NCBI GenBank assembly: GCA_037951105.1
Contig: JBAMJV010003328.1
Coordinates: 1-64,000 of the forward strand
Source: Echinarachnius parma
Lineage: Eukaryota; Echinodermata; Echinoidea; Clypeasteroida; Echinarachniidae
DNA length: 64,000 nucleotides
Reading direction: 5' to 3'
A program made the translations under genes and the position numbers. Of this stretch, positions 56,972-64,000 are shown piece after piece. Below the pieces are notes generated by a model, which had not been told where the DNA came from, searched no databases, and saw only the letters and a list, made by a program, of their open reading frames with translations. Position 1 is the stretch's first letter. Each line of letters opens with the position of its first letter.

Positions 56972-57192
56972 GCCCGGCGCAGACAGAGCCGACTCAACCC
57001 GATCCGACTGGTTTTCAGTCAGGATAGTGTCAGTTTCGCTCAGTCGGAGCCAATCCAACATGTTAAATCGGCCTCGAATGACCTCCGACTGGCACTTGAC
57101 TGGAAAAACTGGAGTCCTGGGGCAGCGCATTCGGAGTAAATCAGGCTGAAAACCAGTCGGATCGGTTCGAGTCGGCTCTGTCTGCGCCAGGC
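56972..57192. mobile_element. MITE, GCCCGGCGCAGACAGAG ends, second copy
   Basis: 221 bases, same ends and interior as 31334-31555. It ends 16 bases 3' of the ankyrin gene's stop codon. Confidence 0.8.
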
Positions 57193-57208
57193 ATTAGTGT
57201 AACCTCTT

Positions 57209-58882
57209 TCATCGGGGCCGCCTCGGTCTGCTTGACAAAGCGCGTTCAACTATTTCAATATTCCCATGCGCATTAGCAATATGTAATGCTGAATAACCAC
57301 CGTCACACTCAATTTGGTGTCTTACGAGGTATTCTGCAATGGCGTTATAGTTGTTTACGATCGCAAAATGAATCGTGGTGAGACCATGGATTTCAGTTGC
57401 GAATGCGTCTGCCCCTTTATCCACAAGGAGTTTGACTACCTCCAGGTGTCCGTTGGCACAGGCCTTCATCAATGGAGTCTCGCCATCATTGTCACCTGTT
57501 TCGATGTCGCCGCCTTTCTCTATAAGATATTCAACAATATCAAGTTCTCCATTGACTGACACGACATGGAGTGGAGTGCAACCATCATTTCTGGCCGCGT
57601 TTACGTCACTTCCTTTATCCACGAGGATCTCAACTACCTCTAGATGTTCGCGACAGCCGCAAGCACTCATCAATGGAGTCTCGCCATCATTATCAACTTT
57701 TCCAAGGTCGCCGCCTTTCTCTATGAGATATTCAACTATATCAAGTACTCCATCGGCTGACACGACATGAAGTGGAGTGCAACCGTCATTTCTGGTCGTG
57801 TTTACGTCACTTCCTTTATCCACGAGGATCTCAACTACATCTAGACCTCCGTAGACGGATGCACGCATTAATGGAGTCTCGCCATCATTATTAATTTGTC
57901 CAATGTCGCTGCATTTCTCTATGAGATATTTTACAATATCAAGTTTACCATTGACCGACACAACATGAAGTGGAGTCGAACCATTATTGCTGGTCTTGTT
58001 TACGTCAGCTCCTTTCTCAACGAGGACTTTAACAACCTCTAGATGTCCGTAGACGGAAGCATGTAACAATGGAGTATCGCCATCATTGTCACATGTTTCA
58101 ATGTCGCTGCCCTTCTGTAATAGATATTTAACAACATCTACTCTAGCACTCTCAGACGCGCAGTGAAGCGGAGTGCGACCGTCATATTTTGCGGTAGCGT
58201 TTATGTTAGATCCTTTCTCAACGAGGACTTTGACGACATCTAGATGTCCGTTACAGCAAGCATACATGAGTGGAGTACTTAATTTATTGTCTGGTTTGTC
58301 AACATCGCTGCCCTTTTCTACGATATATTTTACAATATCAAGATGGCCATTGCCCGAAACAGCATGAATGGGAGTCCAACCATCATTTCTGGTTGTGTTT
58401 ACGTCTGCTCCTTTCTCAACGAGGACTTTGACAACCTCTAGATGTCCATTATCGCACGCACTCATCAACGGAGTCTCGCCATCATTATCAACTTGTCCAA
58501 TGTCGCTGCCTTTCTCTAGGATATATTGTACAATATCAAGTTTACCATTGCCCGACACAAAATGAAGTGGAGTCCAACCATTATTGTTGGTCTTGTTTAC
58601 GTCAGCTCCTTTCTCAGCGAGGACTTTGACAACTTCTAGATGTCCCTTGTCGCAAGCATGTATCAATGGCGTTTTGCCATTACGGTCACATTGTTCAATG
58701 CTGCTGCCTTTCTCTATCAGATATTTAACTATATCCGGAAATCCGTTGCCTGAGACAACATGGAGGGGGGTGCAACCGTCATTTGTGACTGTGTTCACTT
58801 CGGCGTCATTCTCCACGAGGTCTTGAACTACCTCTAGTTGTCCTTCGACACAAGCTTTTAACAAGGGCGTCAATCCATCCAT
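57209..58882 (-). CDS. Ankyrin-repeat protein, intronless, 557 residues
   Basis: ATG at 58882 has a strong context (GCGCCATGG) and an in-frame TAA three codons upstream, so the start is well placed unless an acceptor at GGCAG just before it is used. The protein is about 17 ankyrin repeats with nothing else. Odd-numbered repeats follow DGETPLM.AC.NGHLEVVKVLVEKG and even ones DGCTPLHVVS.NG.LDIV.YLIEKG, giving a 66-residue (198-base) super-period. The last two repeats are diverged, and the tail ends in a basic PRRPR next to a MITE. Ankyrin arrays bind other proteins; no membrane segment, kinase, death or other effector domain is present, so the partner is unknown. It could be a whole small scaffold, a retro-copy, or a fragment of a larger gene. 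Confidence 0.8.
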   Translation of the reverse strand: MDGLTPLLKACVEGQLEVVQDLVENDAEVNTVTNDGCTPLHVVSGNGFPDIVKYLIEKGSSIEQCDRNGKTPLIHACDKGHLEVVKVLAEKGADVNKTNNNGWTPLHFVSGNGKLDIVQYILEKGSDIGQVDNDGETPLMSACDNGHLEVVKVLVEKGADVNTTRNDGWTPIHAVSGNGHLDIVKYIVEKGSDVDKPDNKLSTPLMYACCNGHLDVVKVLVEKGSNINATAKYDGRTPLHCASESARVDVVKYLLQKGSDIETCDNDGDTPLLHASVYGHLEVVKVLVEKGADVNKTSNNGSTPLHVVSVNGKLDIVKYLIEKCSDIGQINNDGETPLMRASVYGGLDVVEILVDKGSDVNTTRNDGCTPLHVVSADGVLDIVEYLIEKGGDLGKVDNDGETPLMSACGCREHLEVVEILVDKGSDVNAARNDGCTPLHVVSVNGELDIVEYLIEKGGDIETGDNDGETPLMKACANGHLEVVKLLVDKGADAFATEIHGLTTIHFAIVNNYNAIAEYLVRHQIECDGGYSALHIANAHGNIEIVERALSSRPRRPR

Positions 58883-61039
58883 GGCGCTGCCTTACTCTAG
58901 GGCATGGGATGTTTGTACGAATATTATACCTGACCCTTTTCTTAAATGTTAGTGGCCTTTTACTAGGTAACTATGCCGGATGTGAGAAAGCATTATCGTT
59001 TAATTCTGGATTGAAATGTTACAACTCATAAAAGCACCGTTTTATATTGAGATACAGGTCAACATAATCCTAATCATCTAAGCTACGATAACATTGTATT
59101 ATCTTAGGCTGCACTATATCTAATCTAATGGTTATTGATTAAATGAACAAGACAACTATTCTCATGTGTGTACCCGCTGATAACTCAGAATAAAGTGATC
59201 CATAAACCTTATATTTGTATTCCAAAAGTGATATTTAAAGACTTTAATCAGATACCAATATTCTTGAGAATGATATGTGAGATTTGCATGGAAAAGGAAT
59301 AATATTTACCTAGTGAAAAAAGAAGTTTCGATGTCTCATTTTATCTCGATTTTTCGTGTGAAGTATCCGAATTCTGATAATTATGGAGGATTTAGTCTCC
59401 GAATTCGGATACTCTTGACAACGGTCGAAAGGGTCAACATACGATTTAAAATTCAGTAGGAAATATTTCCATAATTAAGGAGACATTTGGCAAATGAGAA
59501 GGTACCTCAAATAAGAATACATCTCCCTCGCTTGTTACCATATGCCAAACAACAAGGTACAAGAGAAGTGTGTAAGCTGCAAGTAAGTTTGGTTGAATTT
59601 TGGCAAAATTAATGGATCACTTTAAGATAATATTTGTAATAACTGATATTTTTTATATACATGGTATATTAGACTCACTGATTTATTGCATAATTCAGGA
59701 AGTATTATGTTGTATTAACCTTTTTACTCTGTACATGTGGTATTGTTTTGAAAAGGCTATGGAAATAATTAAATACAATTAAACCAAAGCAAGCATTCAT
59801 GTATACTAATGCTTCAACCATATACACTAAAGTACTTTCTGTACAACTAACCGGAACCTACAACATTTTCTGATGATCATCATCGATGCAGCTGAAGGAA
59901 ATGTGGTCCCAACATCCTGAGCAAGTTCGTTGACATCGTGTGGGTCGTTTCCGCCTCCCTCGCCTTGAACTGTATCTTTAGAAGTCACCTAGACCATGCA
60001 GTATCCACGTGATTAGCTGTATGTCATCATGGCAAACCTGGATTAAAGTAATACAGAAGCCTATATTTCATTATTTATGTTATATTTACTCATGCACGTC
60101 TTCTTCACTTAGAGTGCCAGGGAGTTTACAGCTCTATGGAATTAGTGTGCATCGTAAATACTAAAATGCGAGCGTGGCACTCGAAAAGAAATACACGGTA
60201 TGCAACCTTAATTCAGTACTGAACTGATGCAATCGATGTCTGTGTAATATCTTCTTTTTTTTCAAAGTGAAAACAATAGGAAAGGAATACGTCATGTTTA
60301 TTGCCTGGGGAATGTATATGTTTCATTTAGGCCTTCTGTTGAAAAGGGATGTAGTAGCTTTGTTGGCATGAGCAAAGGTGATGAATGTTTGGTATAATTG
60401 GTAGTTTTGTGTATTGATATGTCCATGTGTATTGTGTGAAAATTCAACGTTTATGAGTAATGAGCGAAACTGCTAAATTAAATATGCTTGAACTCATTGT
60501 ACTGACTTTTTCACACAGTTTTGACTATCCAGTGGACAAATCAATCATGTATATATTTCTAACGAAAGGGAAACTAGAATTAAATCAACCCTAACCCTTA
60601 TCTGCTCAATGCTTCTATTGGTAATTCGAATACAACAAGGAACCGCTAGTGTTCTAAGTAGGTGTTATGGATTTGCACAATGTTACTTGATCCCTTTAAA
60701 TTGTTGTCTTCGTAAGCTTTCTGACGCTCCGTGATCAGATTAAAATTTCGTTCAATAACTCTACGTCCTGACTGATGGACCCTGTCGAGTACCCAAGTAG
60801 AAGTAGAAGTAGAAGTATACGGGTCGTGAAATTATATTGCTAATGATCTCGTTAATTCCTGTTAAATTAGTTCGTTACACGTGGTAAAGTATAACACATG
60901 TGTGACCATTTGTTTGTAAAAAAAAATGGTATGTACACCTAAAGATGTGTTTGTGTCTAATGCGGGAAGGCCAAACAGATGTCCCATTCTCTCGGCACAC
61001 AGCTGAATGCGCACTAACAATGGCGCGCGTATTGCTCGT
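58883..61039. other. No gene seen; small hairpin and microrepeat
   Basis: 59363-59412 is a hairpin with GTATCCGAATTC arms. GAAGTA units repeat near 60798-60820. GATCCCTTTAA near 60690 looks like one end of a TTAA MITE without a partner. Confidence 0.45.
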
Positions 61040-61276
61040 TGTTCGATGTTATGACGGGCAGTAAGTGCGATTTATCAGACACGACTTGGTAAAAATTGAC
61101 AAAAATGGGAACGTGACTTGGTGCTCACACCGCCCTAAAACAAAAACTACGCAACCATAATGCAGTTCTTAATTGGTATCGTTTTCATTGGAAAAGACAC
61201 TCTATCCCATGGAAATAATCATTTTGTTACTATATTTTGGGAAAATCTCCGTTCCGTTTTGGGGGCCACCCTGTAT
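61040..61276. repeat. Half copy of the ACAGGGTGGCC foldback MITE
   Basis: It matches the right half of 33063-33569 (CCTAAAACAAAAACTACGC, GGTATCGTTTTCATTGGAAA, GGGGGCCACCCTGTA). The left arm is missing or unrecognisable. Confidence 0.7.
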
Positions 61277-61322
61277 AATAATATTAATGTATGCCCCCAG
61301 AGATACTCAGCTTTTAACATAG

Positions 61323-61700
61323 TTAAAGGGGTAGTTTAGTTTTGGTAGAGAGGGCGCTGCACATCACAATTTGTTTGTAAGGTAATGAAAAACTGAGTGT
61401 CGAATTTGAGAGAACATGCAATTTGAATGGCAAAATAAACTTTATTTGGTCAAAATCGGTCCAGAAACGGCTGAAATATCAATAAATATATATGATCTTA
61501 TAATTATTTAGGGCCCAAATAACTAGATGAATTTTTCAAAAAATCCAAAAAATGCATACACTTTTTCAAAAATGTTCAAAAGCGTTTTTTAGATAGTTGT
61601 TGATGATCTCTCTATTTAATCATGATTTCAATAAAACATCACATGCATAATTTTGTATGAAAAATGGTTAAAACCAATGCCTTTAGAGGGCGCCCTCTTG
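61323..61700. mobile_element. TTAA-target MITE, third copy, right end lost
   Basis: TTAAAGGGGTAGTTTAG then TTTTGGTAGAGAGGGCGC match 6583-7083 and 21150-22436; similarity continues to the AGGGCGCCCTCTTG block near 61690 and fades. Confidence 0.65.
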
Positions 61701-62236
61701 TGTGTTAATAGCTCTTTTTGCATGATAATGGGCTTTTTACTTGCCAAAATATGTAATGTCCGTGACGGTACACATTTTGTGAAATAACTGAACATTGGAT
61801 GAGACAAATGTTTGCAAACTTGTAGTGTATAAATACACTTGGCCATTGCTTTGTAATCAAAGTAAAAGTTACATAATGGACGGGTTCATCTTTCAGTATT
61901 TATGTTACGACATTATCAATAACGTCATACGAACATGAATAGCATTAATCAATTCGTTAATTATATATCAGGTTGTGCAGCTTACCTTTTGATGTGATTT
62001 ATTGATACTGCTGTATTAAGTGTGAAAATGCCATAATATTAACCTTATGTAGTTACATTAAAGTGAGACTTGTAAAGTGTCTAATTCCACAACAATTACT
62101 TGGAGCTTCCTCGTTTCTCTTATACCCTGTTGTTTAGCTTATGGTAAGAGAAGAATAAAATAGGGTTGGATTGTTTAAAATGCCCCTTTAGTATGACAAT
62201 ATATCAAGGGCGTCGATTTCTTCTCATGGTTGGGGG

Positions 62237-62515
62237 GATGATCAGGGGGTTTGACCCAATGACGATGCGGAGCATCGTCCACGAGCCGCGAAGCGGCGAG
62301 GCGATTTTTTTGGCTATTTTGCTAAGGGGGGGGTTTGACCCAATGACGATGCGGAGCATCGTCCACGAGCCGCGTAGCGGCGAGACGATTTTTTTGGCTA
62401 TTTTGCTAAGGGGGGGGTTCGACCCAATGACGATGCGGAGCATCGTCCACGAGCCGCGTAGCGGCGAGGCTATTTTTTTTGGGCTATTTTGCTAAGGGGG
62501 GGGGGGGGGGGGTTG
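62237..62515 (+). repeat. 84-base minisatellite with paired hairpins
   Basis: Three full units and a partial one. Each has a CGATGCGGAGCATCG hairpin, a GCCGCGTAGCGGC hairpin, ATTTTTTTGGCTATTTTGC and a G run that lengthens in the last unit. The unit length is a multiple of three, so a spurious frame runs through. Confidence 0.9.
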
Positions 62516-62559
62516 ACCCAATGACGATACGGATACTGTGTGGGTCTGGACACAATGAT

Positions 62560-63055
62560 GGCGTTTTTCTATGCACATCACATTTTCACTTGGCAGCCCA
62601 AGGGGGGGGGGGGGAGGTTAAACCCCCTAAACCCTCCCCCCCCCCCCCCCCCCCCCCGTAGATCCGCGCCTGGGGGTGGGTGTGGGTTAGGGTTGTCCCC
62701 CCTCCCACGGTAGGAAGCTTTTGCATTTTGGGGCTTGAAATTGTGCAATCTGGAGCATACCTAAGGCATCAATTTCACGTTTTATAAACTTGTTTCTGAG
62801 TTACCGTGTTATAGATAAACACAATAATTAATGAAATCAAGTTTGTAGAAAACCAAAGGGCGGATCGCACTTCTTGTTTTGCTTATGGTAGCCTCTTCCA
62901 CAATTACATGCGCCAGTATACTTTTTTTTTTTTTTTTTTACCCTCCCAAATATTGGGGGGGATGATAATACAGGCCATCCCCCCCCCCCCCCCCCACCTC
63001 AAATATTGGGGGGGATATATCCCTCCCATCCCCCCCGTGATCGACGCCCCTGCAA
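62560..63055. repeat. Fragments of G/C-run MITE families
   Basis: 62575-62675 holds the inverted TTGGGCTGCC core and the GTAGATCCGCGCCTG end of the 46810-47072 family. 62940-63052 holds CTCAAATATTGGGGGGGATA and a GTGATCGACGCCCCTG end that matches the start of the segment near 4987. Confidence 0.6.
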
Positions 63056-64000
63056 TATATATCATTCAGCTCAAAATCGTTAATTAACAGTCATTAACCT
63101 TATAAACGTCCGAGTAAAAGCTGACGCATATTTTCGTCTTTTTAACCAGGAAAGCAGTGTTTTTTTTCAATGGAACTTGTACACATCATTCAGACATATC
63201 TTACAATGATTTCGGTACAGGATTGAAGTCTCGAATGTCATTTTGGGCAATATCTGACACTTTACAGGTGCACCTTCATAATACACAACAAAGACATATT
63301 GTAAATAAGTACTATATTTTGTGATGTGACCTGCCACTAAAGCGCATAGTTTGCATGATATTGGTCCTTGTAGGGCAATTTACACCACAATATACAGTAT
63401 TCTGTCTGATGGCAGATTAAAATACCACCAATGAAAAAAAGAAATGAAAATCCGAAGTCAAGAAACCCATGTATAGATTTATTTTACCTATTTATACAAA
63501 TTAACATATCACATTTTGAATATATCTCTAATCATACAAGTTTTACAAAAACTGTGAGTTGAGAACCCTTTTTTCCTGCCACTGAATAAAACTGACAAAA
63601 ACACGCCCTCGATCATTGTAAACATGACTATGCTGGTCCATAAACAAGCGGAATTCATACACATATAAGCGGAATCACCATCTGCGAACGTGCGCGCCAT
63701 ATCCGAATTCTAAGACTATAGCATCGCCGTATACGAAATCGGATACTTTGTCGCCACGCAGTGATATCTTTGATCCGCGATCGCTTGCAAGAAATACACA
63801 CGACCGGCGACATTTGCTGCATTTTTGTAGGACCTCTTAACTACCTATTAATTTGTTTTCTAAAAACTCTATTCAAAGAAAGAATAGATCTCAACCATTT
63901 TGGGCGAGTTTCAAGTAAATTTGTTAATTTGTATCATTTTAAAGGTAACATTTCCACTTAAAATATTAAGTAAACATTTTTGCAATTTTTATTGTAATTT
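63056..64000. other. No gene seen
   Basis: AT-rich with short frames only. ATATCCGAATTC and AAATCGGATAC near 63700-63750 echo the motif of 10221-10290. Confidence 0.5.

Noticed and set aside
57375-58826. Plus-strand proteins with repeated Ser/Pro/Thr text
   Set aside because: Antisense shadows of the ankyrin array, which fix the same period.
62166-62495. 109-residue repeat protein
   Set aside because: It is the 84-base minisatellite translated; the opposite strand is equally open.
1-64000. Retrovirus-like or other capsid-bearing elements
   Set aside because: No long terminal repeats, integrase, protease or capsid-like frames were seen; the only reverse transcriptase is the LINE at 29178-30250.

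Overview
The window looks like nuclear DNA of an animal, most likely a marine invertebrate deuterostome such as an echinoderm or hemichordate. That placement is an inference from gene style (a multi-BEN-domain protein, a long C2H2 zinc-finger protein, an uninterrupted ankyrin array), GT-AG introns, a tRNA-headed SINE, an RTE-like LINE and very dense small DNA transposons. No sequence search was possible. The base composition is AT-rich, with GC-rich islands near 9.7-10.4, 11.1-11.9 and 45.6-46.0 kb. There are about twenty long pure G or C runs, most of them inside transposon copies.

Three host genes are supported. (1) A plus-strand gene at 14136-28169 is assembled here from four exons whose splice phases agree. 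It encodes about 1669 residues: an acidic Ser/Pro-rich N-terminus, four different in-frame minisatellite blocks, and three BEN domains at the C-terminal end. A decayed fourth BEN domain lies just past the stop. (2) A plus-strand gene at 37402-43233 has one small exon and one very long exon. It encodes about 1704 residues with 27 C2H2 fingers arranged mostly as repeated three-finger modules. Decayed copies of its splice junctions lie upstream and in the intron, and a decayed further module lies downstream. (3) A minus-strand intronless ORF at 57209-58882 encodes 557 residues made almost entirely of about 17 ankyrin repeats in a two-repeat super-period.

The rest is mainly mobile DNA. From left to right: a 3.2 kb element holding an array of a 12-base motif (82-3301); an element carrying a SAP-like first exon (3346-4331); nested TIR elements (4500-6096); TTAA-target MITEs (6583-7083, 7994-8560 and a shared-site cluster at 20765-22436); a SINE with an 11-base target duplication (12147-12445); a second motif-array element (12540-14020); a minisatellite in BEN intron 2; a 5'-truncated RTE-like LINE (29178-30250); several MITE families (31.3-34.1 kb); a 32-base satellite with higher-order repeats (34300-35652); and a deeply nested insertion cluster (44.5-47.2 kb) that preserves both empty and filled sites. 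A hAT-like element with an 8-base duplication lies at 50614-51095, a large foldback at 52697-53117, and a 200-base tandem triplet at 53.4-54.0 kb. The right end (59-64 kb) is repeats and featureless AT-rich DNA.

The BEN and zinc-finger products are probably nuclear DNA-binding proteins and the ankyrin product a protein-interaction scaffold. Nothing in the sequence links the three into one pathway. The shared theme is growth by internal tandem duplication of coding modules, with dead copies left at the edges.
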